The position numbers were made by a program, and so were the translations under genes. 64,000 bases of DNA from Epiperipatus broadwayi. Taxonomy: Eukaryota > Onychophora > Udeonychophora > Euonychophora > Peripatidae. The DNA is taken from positions 1 to 64,000 of the forward strand of contig JAQFVV010013300.1 in NCBI GenBank assembly GCA_028023455.1. Direction: 5' to 3'. Below the pieces are notes generated by a model that saw only the letters and a program-made list of their open reading frames with translations, was not told where the DNA came from and searched no databases. Positions 23,370-36,708 of the stretch are shown here, piece after piece (the stretch's first letter is position 1; the number at the start of each line of letters is the position of its first letter).

Positions 23370-23520
23370 ATTCTCATGTGCCATCACTATTATGTTATTC
23401 ATTAGGTGTTAGATCTGGGACTTAGAGAGTGGGTTCAAATCTAGGCTTGTCCCTGACCTAAATCTCGGGTTTGACTGGGTTTGAAGTACATTATTGAGTT
23501 CCAGCTCATGTTAGATGGAT
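23370..23520 (+). repeat. Possible tRNA-derived SINE remnant
   Basis: GTGGGTTCAAATCTAGG resembles a Pol III B box, with a weak A-box-like ATTAGGTGTTAGA about 40 bases upstream. The tail GGGTTTGACTGGGTTTGAAG follows. No second copy was found in the window, so this rests on motif resemblance only. Confidence 0.3.
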
Positions 23521-25573
23521 AAATATGTTTTGACCAGTACAATGTATATATATATTGTTTGTGTGTTTTGTAATGCAATCATTGACACAAAAAAATAATT
23601 TCCAAAGCCGAGCACAATAACAAGCATTTCAATCATATGAATAAATACAGTAGTTTTTTGAAAATTCCTTAATTAATACTTATTAGCATCAAAATGAAGT
23701 TCAAATTCTTACATTTTGGAATATTTACACATAACTTATATATCAAAATGTTTGTTATTTGAGGACTTAGTTTTAAGATAATAATAAGAGAATAAAAATT
23801 CTTTCTTTCTTTTATTAATTTTGAATTCTTTGTAGCAATAGAAAATTACAGTGTAACTCTTAAAACATACATAGGAATTTATTTTTTTATTACTAAGGAA
23901 TGAACATATGTATAAATATTTTTTATTCATAATTACAGCAATATTTTCAAAATATAGAGAGTTGCTCATGTTCTCCTTACTACTTTATAAAAAGAATGGA
24001 TATAAATATTTAATTCATAATACCAACATTGTTCCTATAATCTATTCTTACTCTGTTATAATAAAGGAAGAGCATCTCATTGTTTCCCTTAGTATGCAAT
24101 TTGATTTTAAACACATATTTTATATATAAAGATTACTTAATATAAATGAATTTAACAGAATGTTCCACATAAGATTTAGCTCAGAAATGTTATATAAAAT
24201 ATTTAATGCTTTCTAGAAAAATTGCATTTCCAGTGCATGTTAATAAATATAGAAACAACTAAATTTCTTAGTTTTTTAAAGGATGTACCCACACTATAGT
24301 ACTTTTTATTATCTTATTTAAAATCGAATATTCTCTCACACTCATCATAGTAAATAAATTATTTTATATTGATTTTATGACACTATTTAATGTTTGAAAT
24401 ATAAATATTCTCACATAATAAACTAATTTTAATATTATAACTTTATATTCTCAATACATTTTAATAAATATTCATGTATTTATTTATTTAAAATATTTTC
24501 TTACACAATTTATATATTTAATTATGACTGATAAATTTTAAAAACAGAATATGTTTGACTGCCTTGTTCTTTTATATATATTTTTTTAATCGTAATACAA
24601 AATTAATAATAATGATAACTCAAATATTATATTACTTTTTTGAATATAATATTCAGCTTTAAATATGATGACTGTATAATTAAATAAGTAAAATTTTTAT
24701 AACGAATAAGTACTTAAATATTAAACAATTGCAATCAAAATTTCAAATTAATATGCACTAACTAAATTACCTTTGATATGTCTTATAAATTCTTAATCAG
24801 AAAATTTATTTTTCACTTTTTTAAAGAAATCTAACTAGTTAAATGTAGAATAATATTTTATCATGAATGTATTGATATTTTGTAAACTAGAATATTTATA
24901 ACATTATTTTCCTATGATAAAAAAATCAAAATTTCAACAGCTATTTATCTATATTTCAAAAAAATTATCAAAGTGTTTCTCCTATAGAAATTTATTAGGG
25001 AAAAATACTTTTTTTGCTTATAACAGCAATACATTTTAGTCATAAAATTATATAATAACTATTAAAATTCAACCTTTTAAAAACACATATTAATAAGCAT
25101 TTCCATTTTTATTCTTTAGAATTAGGATAATTTGTTCTTACACTTGTGAGATCTTAGCCTCATCGAATGATTAATTTTCTAAGCCATTTGTGTAGTTTTA
25201 GATACACAAAACAAAATTTAAAGCTTTGATACTACTAAAATAGCTTCAATGATAAAATATTATAAAGTACAAAGTACTAAAAACTTGATAAAGGATTTAT
25301 ACTACCCACCAATATATACTTAGACTACCTTTGAATATTTGGGATATAATTTAGATAAAATTTACATCTCAGCAACTAAAAATGTATGATATTATGAATA
25401 ATTTTCAGAGTTTTTTTAAAGTTCATTTAATACTTATTTAAAATTAAACTTAATGAATATAATAAAATGTAAGCACATAAAATGCACATATAATCACATT
25501 TATTTTGCAGTTGTGAATGTGACAATGTTTTTATTGCATTACTAACAAATTTCACTAGTATATTATATGTCCT
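23521..25573. other. AT-rich, no gene seen
   Basis: Two kilobases of A/T-rich sequence with (TA)n and T runs. No repeat or ORF beyond chance. Confidence 0.4.
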
Positions 25574-26370
25574 TTAAAATAGGAATGTGGAAATTGAATG
25601 TAGTCCAAGCCCATTATGAGCCTTTGGTTTTTGGAGAAGACTGAGACTTATGACTGGGGCTTTTCCGCCCCAACATAGTCTTCTGCATTGAGTTTCCACC
25701 TTGCGAATGAATGCCCTTGTAGGGGAAAACCCAGCCAGAAAATATGTGATTTTTGGCAATACTATGGCATTGAGAAGGGTGACCTTTCCCAATAATGACC
25801 TTTGATAGCAAGGTGACTGAATTTACAACTTTCTTTAACAGGGATTCTTCAAGCTCCTTCCTCATGATGTAAGGCGGGGAGGCCAACATGAATCCTAGAA
25901 ACTTTTGTGGAGTTGCTCTGAATCTCCCCAGGATTTGCTTTCCTGATTTGATTGACCACATAGCCGACTTGGCCTCATTGACTCTTAGACCAAGTTCACT
26001 AGCAAAGTGATCTAAGATATCCTCTACCCCAGCAAACTCATCCTGAGATGAGAGAAACACCACCACATCATCCATGTAGGAAACTTGATGAATGCTCTCT
26101 CTCAGCAAAGATATGGCAACACCCAATAGTGTTGCCTTGATGCACAACAGCAATGGGTTTATATAGGCTGCAAAGAGGAGTGCACTTAGTGGCGAGCCCT
26201 GCGGGATGGAAATGCTTGGCTGAAATCCTGGAGCAACTCGACCATCAAATGAGAGAAACACTTCTCTATTTTGTAAAAGGTTCTCAATCATTTGGAGATA
26301 TGCCTTGGGCACTTGGAGCTCTGGTGAGGCCAAAGAATACGATTGGAAAGTATGCCAGCACTGGTTAGCC
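25574..26370 (-). pseudogene. L1/Tx1-like LINE reverse transcriptase fragment
   Basis: A 239-codon open stretch carries RT motif B (IPQGSPLSALLFAAYINPLL) and motif C as SYMDDVVVFL, followed by LGLRVNEAKSAMW and FLGFMLASP. Near 25800 the frame shifts, and the new frame shows KVTLLNAIVLPKITYF, RRLCWGGKAPVISLSLLQKP and NGLGLHS, the C-terminal signature of L1-type proteins. YMDD in place of FADD or YADD is unusual for this group. The fragment is clearly GC-richer than its surroundings and unlike the AT-rich codons of the RTE copies, so it is a later or foreign arrival. Both ends are truncated. Confidence 0.78.
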
Positions 26371-27131
26371 AGTCAGACATGGGACCAACTAGAGATTTGA
26401 AGATCAAAACACTTAGGTACTTATAGTACTGTCATGGCAAAATTAAAAAACTGGACATAATGACTCCTATGGAGAGTCTAATAGTTGTCACATTAATATA
26501 ATCCAGCCCTTTCCATTTAATTGTTATTTATTGTTAAAACTCTGAATTTGGTGGTCAACAAATTGACCCAAATAATTCCTAAGTAGCTTATATTTATGTA
26601 ATTTTTTTATTTTTTACCATTATTTTTCTTATTTATTGTTTTTATTGTAGAGCCACTGTACATTGTAAGCATGTAACCTATAATAAAAAGAGGTTAAGTG
26701 ATATTCATATGTATCTTCTTAGTGTGAATAAAGTTGTTATTTAAAACTAACAAATTTCATCCTTGAATTAACTTTTTTTTTTTGTCTTTTATCTTCCATT
26801 TTTTCAAACCGTTTTTTCACATATATGATCTTTTTATTTTATTATAATAAACATAACAGAGAATATAATTTAAAAAATTCATAATTAGTATATAATAGAA
26901 ATATTATTAATACTATAGTGTATTTTAAATACATTAAAAACTAGTAAGTTAAACAACAAAGTGAATAGTTAATTAAGAAAATGCATTTCTGAAATAAAAC
27001 ATTTATTTAATTAAATGTCTTTTAGAAGTATAAAATATCTTTTTAAAATTTATGATAAATATGTCCTGTATTTTGTTTAATTAAAAAATACACATCAGTG
27101 CATTAATAAATTATATTACATTTATTGATAC
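26371..27131. other. No gene seen
   Basis: The first 300 bases may be the rest of the L1-like insertion, as they are slightly GC-richer. The remainder is AT-rich. Confidence 0.35.
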
Positions 27132-27577
27132 GGGTATAAAATAAGCTTGTATTTCAGTTATTACATAATAGAGATGTCTATCCATCTCTTGTATATGTAT
27201 TAAATGGATTATATCCTGCGCATGAGGGGTCAGATTGACTTTAGGTCATGGGTGTGACGAAAATCTCGGCCTCAGAGTGGCCTTTGAGCGTTCCATCATC
27301 AGATTTTCAATTGGATAAATGATTGAAGTGTTGGAGTGTGGAGGGGATTGAAACCTGTCCATTAAAGTATAAAGATTGGCTATTTTAATATATATCTGAG
27401 CACTTATTGCATATATATGTAGAGATGACAATCTGGACCAACTGATGATTACTGGTTTAGCATGAAATACTTTATTGGTGATTATTTATCTTTTCGACAT
27501 ATATGTGTTCAAGTGTGTCAGTGTTATGAGATGGAGTGGAGAGTGGTGGGTTGTGTGAAAGTCTGTGCTCGTATATG
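27132..27577 (+). repeat. R1 copy 5, nearly complete single unit
   Basis: Starts with GGGTATAAAATAAGC, the R1 5' segment, and ends with GTCTGTGCTCGTATATG. It contains all conserved blocks: GGTCAGATTGACTTTAGG, GGCCTCAGAGTGGCC, CATCATCAGATTTTCAATTG, the hammerhead core and the A-box-like GAGATGGAGTGGAGAG. Its length of about 446 bp gives the unit size. No inverted partner is attached. Confidence 0.85.
27424..27490 (+). ncRNA. Hammerhead ribozyme motif in R1 copy 5
   Basis: ACCAA precedes CTGATGA (27442-27448). Stem II TACT/AGCA has one mismatch. GAAA is at 27464-27467, stem III is very short, and TTGGT closes stem I. The outer helix CAATC/GATTAT is partly paired. Predicted cut just before TTGGT. 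Probably weakened by the stem II mismatch. Confidence 0.55.
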
Positions 27578-28676
27578 TAAAATGCTGATTTTTTTTTTAA
27601 AAAAAAGCATGTTAATGACTAAAATAAGAATAAAATGACAATAATAATGTAATAGGGATATAATTCAAATTTAGATATTTTTGATTATGACTAATAAATA
27701 TTTACGATTAAGTTGGATTTGGAAAACAAGTTATTAATTCTCTTTTATAAAGAAAATTTACATGCCAACAAATTAGCAATAAAGAATACTTTAGAATAAT
27801 ATCTTAAATATACTTATTTAATAAGAATTCTTAAGAATTTTAATGGTTAAATTTTAAATATTTACTAGTTTTTAATAGAGGTTTCAAAAGAAATAAATTA
27901 ACTTATAAATTTTAATTAATACTGCTTGAAATAAAAATTGTAGCGCCCAAAAAATGTATTTAGTAAGTTACTCAAAATGACGTATCATATTTAAACTTAC
28001 AATGATTAAGCTGAACTAGAAAGCCGTCCAGGAAATTAATCATTGCACTTAACCTTCTTCAGTGTTATCAAAGAAACATTCTCAAGAAAGTATATTTATG
28101 TATAAAATTCATTATAATGATTGATACTTAAAATTGTAATAGAGAAATCATTTTGTTTTAAATTTTTATATTTTTAATTTTATAAAGTGAACTTGAATGC
28201 TTTATATCAACAGTAATTAGGCAATGGATTCAAGTGCTCTAAGTTTCTGAATTATTTCCTTCCTGATAAAATTTTAAAAAATCTCATTTTGGTCAATTAA
28301 TTAAAGTTATTTTTATCAGCCTGAATGCTGATCTTATTTCATCACATAAATCTTCTGTGAAACTGACTGTATGACAAATAAAGTACACTTGAAAAATCTA
28401 ATTGCATTGCTATGGTTTTTAGCTGCTTACGTTTTGTGAAAGTTTTTGAAGAACAATTCTACACACACGCATTTATATACATTAAACCCCAAATAATTTT
28501 TAGTTATGCCTATTACGAAAATTATGGAAATTTGTAATCTTATATAACAATCTTTAATAAAAAAAATTAACTAACCTCTTATGACATATATTTCTGTCAA
28601 TCAAATATAGCTTTTGGGGGACTAAATAAGATCACATGATACACAGCAAATCAATTTTTATTTAAATAGACTCACG
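27578..28676. other. AT-rich, no gene seen
   Basis: No ORF or repeat recognised. Confidence 0.4.
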
Positions 28677-28781
28677 ATGTGAATTTTAGTAGTAATTTAA
28701 CTAAAGCTTTCTTCTCTTGCCAATTAACATGATAATGAATCAACAAAACCTTTAGTTAAATTACTGCTAAAATACACATTC
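28677..28781. repeat. Hairpin with about 31-bp arms
   Basis: Left arm ATTTTAGTAGTAATTTAACT and right arm AGTTAAATTACTGCTAAAAT match with one difference over the core and extend with GATGTG/CACATTC. The spacer is about 42 bp. This is probably a small foldback element or a fossil of an inverted insertion. Confidence 0.6.
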
Positions 28782-29710
28782 AAACTTTCTAATACCAAAT
28801 TGAATATTGTGCCAATTGCTGTTTGGTGTAATCTTGACTGGTCTCCTGATCACCAGATATCATCCAGTTTTATTAACAGAAACACATATTATGCACAAAG
28901 ATAGTTAATTTTCATCAAATATTTACATAAAAACAATAATTTTTTATAGGTAGTATAAGTAAAATAACATGACTATACCAGATTCTATTTTGCAAGAAAG
29001 CAATGTAATCGTAAAATATCAAACTGTATACAATGGTTGGATATTCAAATATTTAATACTTATATTCCATCTAATGAGCAAAGGTTATTTACAAAATACA
29101 TTTATAGTAAGAGATAGTTATCTGTTGTTTTTTTTTTTTTTGGTAGATTATTGTAATATGATGGAGTTGAGATGAGTGATGCATTGATAAAAACAAAAAA
29201 TCTTCTATATATATACATATAATTTATTGAAAAATCTTGATACTAGAAACTAGTCTGAATTGGGAATATATCACCACTGTCTAAAATCCACAAACTAATT
29301 GAATTTATGACAAATGACCTGAAGTAGATTAAATGGAGTGAATCAGGGCTCTTTATGCAAATGTTGAAAGTAAGCAAATAAAGGTTTGTCTCACCTTATT
29401 TTATATATTATTATATAGCTATCAATCTTGTTAATTGATTTCTCAAATTAATTATTTAGAAACAAAATGTATACAAGTTTATTATAAGAGAAGAACTAAA
29501 GTGTTAAAAAGTCGACTGCTCTAATATAACAGAAACTTTTTAAGTAAGAATGTAGTTCAATTGTATCTGAATAAATTATTAATGTAGCAAATACAACTAG
29601 CCAATCAGTATTCTTATACCGATTATTTCATGAACAAGGCATATGCTATAATTTCTGAAAATCTTTGAATAGAAAAAAAAAACAAAAAAAAACAGTCTTT
29701 TTTTTATACA
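28782..29710. other. AT-rich, no gene seen
   Basis: A short open frame near 28970-29175 has AT-driven composition and no recognisable motif; I do not call it a gene. Confidence 0.4.
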
Positions 29711-29795
29711 TGTCAAAGCATTGGCTAGGAAGCAAACCCAGGCCAGCTGCTTGTGAAGGCAACTATGCTAATCACTAGGCCAACAATGCTTGACA
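29711..29795 (-). repeat. tRNA-Gly-derived mini-SINE, second copy
   Basis: On the minus strand, GCATTG...CAATGC forms a tRNA-Gly-like acceptor stem that continues outward as TGTCAAGCATTG / CAATGCTTTGACA, about 12 bp instead of 7. The A box reads GGCCTAGTGATTAGCAT and the B box GGTTTGCTTCC. The anticodon loop has one extra base compared with the 8.7-kb copy (CTTCACAA against CTTCCAA). An A run follows the 3' end. This is a retroposed family, not a tRNA gene. Confidence 0.75.
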
Positions 29796-32700
29796 ACAAC
29801 AACAAAAAAGAGACTTTGTGATAAAACTTTGAAAGTAAAAATACAACAATCAAAAAATTGATGCAAAATCAAAATTCCAATCTCATCAGCAGCAAAATGT
29901 TAATGAAATATCTTCCTTCAATATAAATATTTGAAAAACAGTCAAAGTTCATTCATCCAAAATATGTCAGCATATAATTTTCAACATCTTTACATGATAC
30001 AATATTAAAAAAAAAAACAGAAGTAAAATGAATAAAAATTGAATAAAATGTTGCACTCTTAATATAAATCAGATATAAATTGAAAGAAAAATAAATTTAA
30101 CAAATGAATGCTTAGATTATGAACATTTAATGTTACATATAAGGACATAAAATATAAATAATGGAATTTTAAAATTCATGATTTCAAATTATTCAGATAA
30201 TAAAGAAATTGATGAATTTTTAGAATGTATTCAAAGATTAACACAAAATATCATACTTTAAATTTAGTAATGATGTAATATTTTTGCAAAAATTGGACTT
30301 TGATATGCAAATCAACAAACATTGAATGCATATCTTGAGAATGACAATAGAAATAAAAGAGTATCAAATTGAGTAAAATTATGAATATATCTTTACTTTA
30401 TTTTTAGTAAAAATAAATTGTTGATAAAGATATTAAAATAAAACTAATTGTTTTTTGTCATACAATAATAATGTTTCTCAGGATTTATGACATTTATGAT
30501 TGGTGATGAAGCCTATTTCTATTAGAAGTTTCAACTCAGTTTAATTAGATATGAATATTGATGAAAATTTATTCCATAGATAATTTTTTAAAAAAATTCT
30601 GTTGATTACAATTATTTCATAATCTGTTGGGGAGTCAAGTATAATTTTTGTTATAACTAATTTGAGAAGAATCTTTATAAAATCAAACTGAAGAAACTTA
30701 GCCAATCATTTAGCATAAAACAAAATCCATTATTGTTAATCCTTTGATAAAAATAATATATATATAGGCACAACTCCAACTTTATAATTATTAATTATTT
30801 AAGAAAAAATAGTAGAAATGTTATACATAAATGTATTGAACTCAGTTAAATTATGGCTTAAGTAATGATGCTTATGAATTTACAATTACGACTACTCAAA
30901 AACTAAAATTTCGAGAGTAACTTTTGTGACGCATATACATATATGTCTGTGTGTGCATTGCTTATTGTTATTATACACTGACATTTCAGCTCAATATTAT
31001 GGGTTTTTATTTGGATAGTATGAATCATTAGCTGTTGTTGTTTCTTAATAACACTAACACTAATAGTAGAAAAAGGAATACCAAACGATTTATTTATTAA
31101 TTATTTTATCCAATTTAAAATTTTAAAGGAATTATATTAGAATTGTGCGGAATGTAGATAATTAATTTATCATGAAATTGTTTTAGAAACTGCGTCATAA
31201 AATAATAATGCTTATTTAAGTTGAAGGAACCTTAGTACATGAAAATGATAAAACGTCCAACTGCTTTTTAAATATGGACAATTAAATTTATAGGATTCAG
31301 CAGCAACTCATGGAGATGTTATTACAGATTGTTTCAGTTTGGTTTAAGAAATCTTCATAAAATGAAATTTCAAACTATGTAATAATATAATTAAATGGTG
31401 ATAATTAATATTTTTATGTAGCAATAAAATTATTCTAGCACCATATTTGTTAAATTTAACAGCTAATTATCTTATCAACGAGATGATAACTTAATGCAAG
31501 ATAGTTAAGTAAATTTAATAATAATAGTATTACATTTTTATCAGCTTCTAAAATTATTACATATTTTCACCATTTAATTATACTATTATATACAGTATAT
31601 GTAATATAAATAAAATGTCTGTTAATTAAAACAAAATTGTAATTATAATAAAAATAATAAATTTAACGGTAATAAATTATTATAAACAATCTGCAATTGT
31701 ATGTGAGAGAGTTATTTGAACAAAAAAGTAAATATATATGCTAAACTTGAATTTTTAATCAAAATAAAAAGTTTAGAGATAAACAGAGGTTGATTAACCA
31801 GTAAAGGCTTAAGACTAATGTAACAGTAATGATTTAAACTTATTGTGAGGACCAGCTATAGTTTTACAATTATAGCACCGTAAATCTTCTCATATCAAAT
31901 CCATCTATCTCCAGCACATTTATTATGTCCCATCATGCTAACTGTTTCACATATGGTAGATGGGTATTTATCACATTCCAAATAGGTAAGTTTAATATGG
32001 TATACTAATATTAACAATGCATAGAACAGAAGAAAGATGGTCAGAGATTTTAGATTTTAACAAAATAAAATTATTTTAATAAATTAAAATAATAACACAT
32101 GTTAAAAAGTGTTTGAATATGGCTTAAATGAGTACTTTACTATACAATATATCAGTTAAGAATTCAATTATGATAATAATATCCTTGTACCATATTCTAT
32201 ATAAATTTTCATTCAAATAATTAGAATTAAATATCTAATAATAAAAAATTCATTAATTAAAAAAACATTTATAATATAATTTCTTACTCAAAACTAAGTA
32301 ACAACAATAATAAAATGCTTTATAAATTTAATATTTAAAAAAGATTAATAAATAACATTTTTATCCAGGTACCATTGTTTTTTATCTGAATCTTTGAGCT
32401 CAAAGGAAAAAAAATATTGCATACGGTCTTATCACGCACTTTTGTTGACTTTTGTATATTGATTTTGGTATTCATAATGTCAGAACAATCTTTCCTTCTT
32501 TCTTGAACAGATATCTTTATTTTTTTAAAGTACATTTTTATTTATAAATCAAAACGAATTGCAACTTTAGTCGTTGTTTAAACTTATATTATCCAAGATT
32601 AATGATCAGTTCTTGCAATCTTTTTCAAATTCTTTTCTTACTTTATATACTTCCCATTTCTATTTATAATACTGAAATTAAATATCTGTTGTTGATTAAT

Positions 32701-33424
32701 TACATCTATAGGTAAAAAAATGCATTAAAACTAAAGCTGGTAGTACCTTGACAGATTCAACTGGCTTTTATTAGGAAGATTTGAAAAACAGCAAGTGTCA
32801 CAGCAAGCTTACATTCTGGTGGATTAAAGCAATGGATACACTTGTTTAAGTCTAAAGCTTCATCCTTAAATTTCCATTATTATAGTGAAGTCCTTTCATA
32901 TTGCTATAATTTTGTAATTAATAACTATAATTATGGAAACTTCTTTAATTTCATGGAGACCAGTAATTTGATAGAAGAATAAAACTTACTATAACATACA
33001 TTGTCTGTTAATGACAATTTGCATGAACTTAAAAATGCAACTGCTTTCTTCCAAATCATCAATCTGATCTACTTTTTTTGAAATTATGGTTTAAATGCTT
33101 CAATCTATGATATAATTTGATGAAAGGACAAGTATTTTTTTTAAAAATACAGTTAATTTTATTGTATATGGTTGTTTTCAAAAGTTAATCAATTACAATC
33201 CATTAGATTAATTATCATTTATTCACTTATAAATCTAAAAACATAAATTTATAAACAAGATAACTTTATTACAAAGTAAAGTATGAGTAATTTTTTTTAT
33301 ATTTTTGTTCTTTTCACTTCTAAGTATTATTTTAGTTAACATTCATTTTATTTTAGTAAAAAAATTGTTCATTTATAGAGCTATTTATTTAATCTTTGAT
33401 AATTGAATTTAAATAATTTACATT
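29796..33424. other. AT-rich, no gene seen
   Basis: The longest featureless stretch of the window. Short ORFs, for example 32335-32535, have AT-driven amino-acid content and no recognisable motif. Confidence 0.4.
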
Positions 33425-33909
33425 TGGAAACACAAGTGGAATGAGATTTATTACAAAGAAAAAGTAGAAATTTGATGATATCATGTAAAGTGGGAAAATT
33501 AGGTATTCAACTTAATGGAAGATACTATGTTCAGATAATTCAGATTTATGCTGCAATAAGTTCTCATTGTCATTTTTAGATGAATGAACAAAATATTTTT
33601 CATCAAATCAAACATTTTAAAATTGTTATGGGAGATTCAAATGCTACAATTGGTAAATAATTAAAAGATGAAAATCCTGGTGAGTAAATTATATTATGTT
33701 AATAGAAATGAAAAAAGACATAGACTTGTGCGAAAAGAAAAATCTCTATAATATGATTTTTTTTTAAAAAAAAAAAATTAAACTGAAATGGTCTTGAAAG
33801 CATTCAAATTAAGATATTGCATTATATTTTGATTAACAGAAAATATGTATTTCAAGATTATAATTTTATGAATAGATTCAAGTTAGGAAATAAACATAAT
33901 TAATGAAAT

Positions 33910-34336
33910 AATAACTGAAACACAGGCTTATTATATACCTGTGTCTATATATGTAATATATAGGGTATATGAGCACAGGCTTTCAGACAACCCATCACTC
34001 TCCACTCAACATGGGTGTGACAAGAATCTCGGCCTCAGGGTGGCCTTCGAGCACTCCATCATCAGATTTTCAATTGGATGGACAGTTGAAGAGTTGGAGT
34101 GTGTAGTAGATTGGAGTCTGTTCATTAAAGTATGAAGATTGTCTATTTTAATATATATCTGAGCACTTATATTATATATGTGTGGGAGATGATAATGGAC
34201 TGCTGGTTTAGAATGAAATATGTATATTGATGATTATTTATCTTTTCAGCATATATGTGCTTGAGTGTATCAGTGTTATTAGATAGAGTGGAGAGTGATG
34301 GGTTGTCTCAAAGTCTGTGCTCATATACCCTATATA
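33910..34336. repeat. R1 copy 6, complete nested insertion with 13-bp target duplication
   Basis: The insert lies inside LINE copy F between TAATTAATGAAAT and TAATTAGTGAAAT (12 of 13 bases equal). Sister LINE copies have one version of this site, so the insertion limits are clear. The insert first reads on the minus strand: an R1 start (AATAACTGAAACACAGGC as seen), linker, then an R1 3' end (GGGTATATGAGCACAGGC). It then turns and reads a plus-strand R1 from AACATGGGTGTGACAAG to CATATACCC. The ribozyme is broken by an internal deletion that removes CTGATGA. Confidence 0.82.
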
Positions 34337-35130
34337 TAATTAGTGAAATGTAATATACATGTTAATCCAAACTGGACAGGAAAAGATTATTATGAAAAAT
34401 AGTATTAATAATTTATATTCCTAACCTTCACAAATATTCCAATAAAATTTAAATCAAAACTTGTAAATTATTTTAAAATATTAGCAGATTTTAAATATGG
34501 TTCAGATTTGAATAAAATTGATTAAGAAGATGATAAGTATATATTTTATTAAGACCTGAGGTGAAGCTAGGTAGTACAAAAAAATAACAATTTAACCAGT
34601 AATTTTTTTATTTTAAAAAATCAATGTATGGAAATAGGCAGGAATGAGTTTTGTAAAATGATACAAAAAAAATTAATAGTGATATAAGAAAATATAACTG
34701 GGAATTGAAAAACTGTAGAAGAGAAGTATAAAAAGTGTAAAACAAAATCTTGGTCTTGGTAGAAAGATTATTTCTGCAGTAGGAAAAAAGAAAGGTGATA
34801 TTATGAAATGTGTGGAGTTCTATAAAGAATTCCATAGTAATAAATAATAATAAAAAAATCTCTTACAGGTATTTTGTCTTTTTAATTGTCCAGAATATTA
34901 AATGAAGAAGTGAGATATGCAATTAAATGTATAAAGAAAGAAAAGCTCCAGAAAGATATGGAAATATATCTTAAAAGAAGCAGGTAAAATATACCAAAGG
35001 TTTTAATGATATAGTTGTATAAGATGATTGGAAGAATGAAGTTGTAATATTATATTTAAGAAAGATAATAATGATACAAGAAATCATATACTCTATCTTT
35101 CCATCAATTCATTAAGGCTTAAATACAAAA

Positions 35131-36254
35131 CACTATTCTGGATTTAATTGAAAAAGTTGTAAATTCTCTTTCAAAATCTTATCTGTCATTTCATAGTAAA
35201 AGTTTCCTTATCAATATACTAATATTCCCAAAAAATCAAGTGTTATTCTCCAATTACCAAATTTTTTTAAAAAAGTAAATTCTCTATGTACCAGAATCAT
35301 TTGGAACAAAAAAACAGTTGCCATAAATATGAAAAAATTCAGAAATAGCAAAAATTAAATGATCTCTCCTTATATTATGTCTCTACATTTCATGGTCAAA
35401 GAACAGTCAAGATACACTATCATCTATCAGAAACAAATTCATTAATACTTTATTCACTTTCATATTCAAATACAAATACCCATTCACACTCTATTCTAAA
35501 TAAATCAGATATTGAGAGATCCATAACTTAACAAACAACACAAAGTCTAAAGAAGGTTTCCTATTTTTTCCTTATGATTTCTAATAAAGCTACTGTACAA
35601 ATATTCCAGTTCTGGCATTTTGAATCGTAAGTACTTGGATATTTTAAGAAATATCAACCTCAACACTTTACCAACCAATGCCTCCCCCGCAGGAAGAATG
35701 GAATCTGAAATATTGTCTATGAGTGCACTGTGTTATAAATATATCACCAGTTTGTAGCATCTATTATAAGTGAAACCAATCTTCCATGTTAGCAGTCCTA
35801 ATTGAAAATATTCCAAGAGGACAGTTTTTGAATATAAAATTGACATTAATTTTACTATTACTTTTGCTGAGATGTCATTTCATATTTAATTCAATATCTC
35901 TAAAACATAAATTCCTTTTTATCAATAAGTTATTATAAATTAATAATAGAGCTCAGGCCATAGTTCCTATTGATATTCTAACTGCTTGGAGTCTGATTTG
36001 TCTTCCAGCACAACTGTGATATACTTATCATAATTTAGATTTTTGGGGAAATTTAAATTATATTTAACAATTATAATTTTATACCTATTTCATCATTTTC
36101 ATCTTATTAATCTGTGTAAAAAATATTTAAGTAAGTTTCTATTATTGTATAGCAATTTTTATTTCAATAATGGTATGTAATTTGTTTAATCATTTCTTTT
36201 GTTTGTAAATTGAATAACTGTATTTTTATGCTTAATAAAATTTATTTTAAAAGT
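35131..36254. other. Unrecognised insert within LINE copy F
   Basis: About 1.1 kb with no RTE homology separates two parts of copy F. LINE sequence around AGAAATTATAGACC appears on both sides, longer than a usual target duplication, so a rearrangement is as likely as an insertion. The right side ends in GCTTAATAAAATTTATTTT. No ORF. Confidence 0.35.
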
Positions 36255-36708
36255 AGAAATTATAGACCTTTCTTTTTTTATAAGTTCTATAGAAAAAAAC
36301 TCCATCAAAATAGCCACAACTCAAAGCAAACTTTCAATTGATTTAAAAGTAAATTTTAATATTCACAGTGGATTACATCCAAGTATTAAAAAAATTTACA
36401 GAAAGGACCAATTAATTTGAGATATTAGTATGCTTTTGAGATACTAATATGCTTTTGATGAATGGTTGAAAACGTATTTAGCTTTATAAGTAATATATTT
36501 AGCTTTATAAGTAATTACACCATGATTAAACATTGAATTATCAATGGATATACCTGGGAATATTATTCTAAAGAGTATGATAAAGATATACTACAAACTA
36601 ATTCTACATCTCCAAAGCGTTTTACAGTAGTTTTCCAAGAAATATTTCATGAGTAAATAGAAAAATAAGAGAATAAAAGAAATGTAGATTATTTAACTTC
36701 TATAAAGA

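Larger units (their letters stand above)
33425..36708 (+). pseudogene. RTE-like LINE copy F, decayed, with nested insertions
   Basis: Endonuclease-region homology (IQLNGRYYVQIIQIYAA-type text, then VMGDSNATIGK) runs to about 33909. An R1 copy interrupts it, then homology resumes at 34337 with TAATATACATGTTAATCC and runs through the start of the RT domain to about 35130. After about 1.1 kb of unrelated sequence, palm-region homology continues (36255-36708), ending near CCAAAGCGTTTTACAGTAGT. Stops are frequent in all parts. The 3' end with the GAT tail is missing. Confidence 0.65.

Noticed and set aside
23736-24129. Overlapping ORFs on both strands
   Set aside because: Both are dominated by K, N, Y, I and F, as expected from AT-rich DNA. 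No motif, and each mirrors the other.
33941-34135. 64-codon ORF over R1 copy 6
   Set aside because: It crosses the inverted junction inside R1 and is not conserved in other R1 copies.
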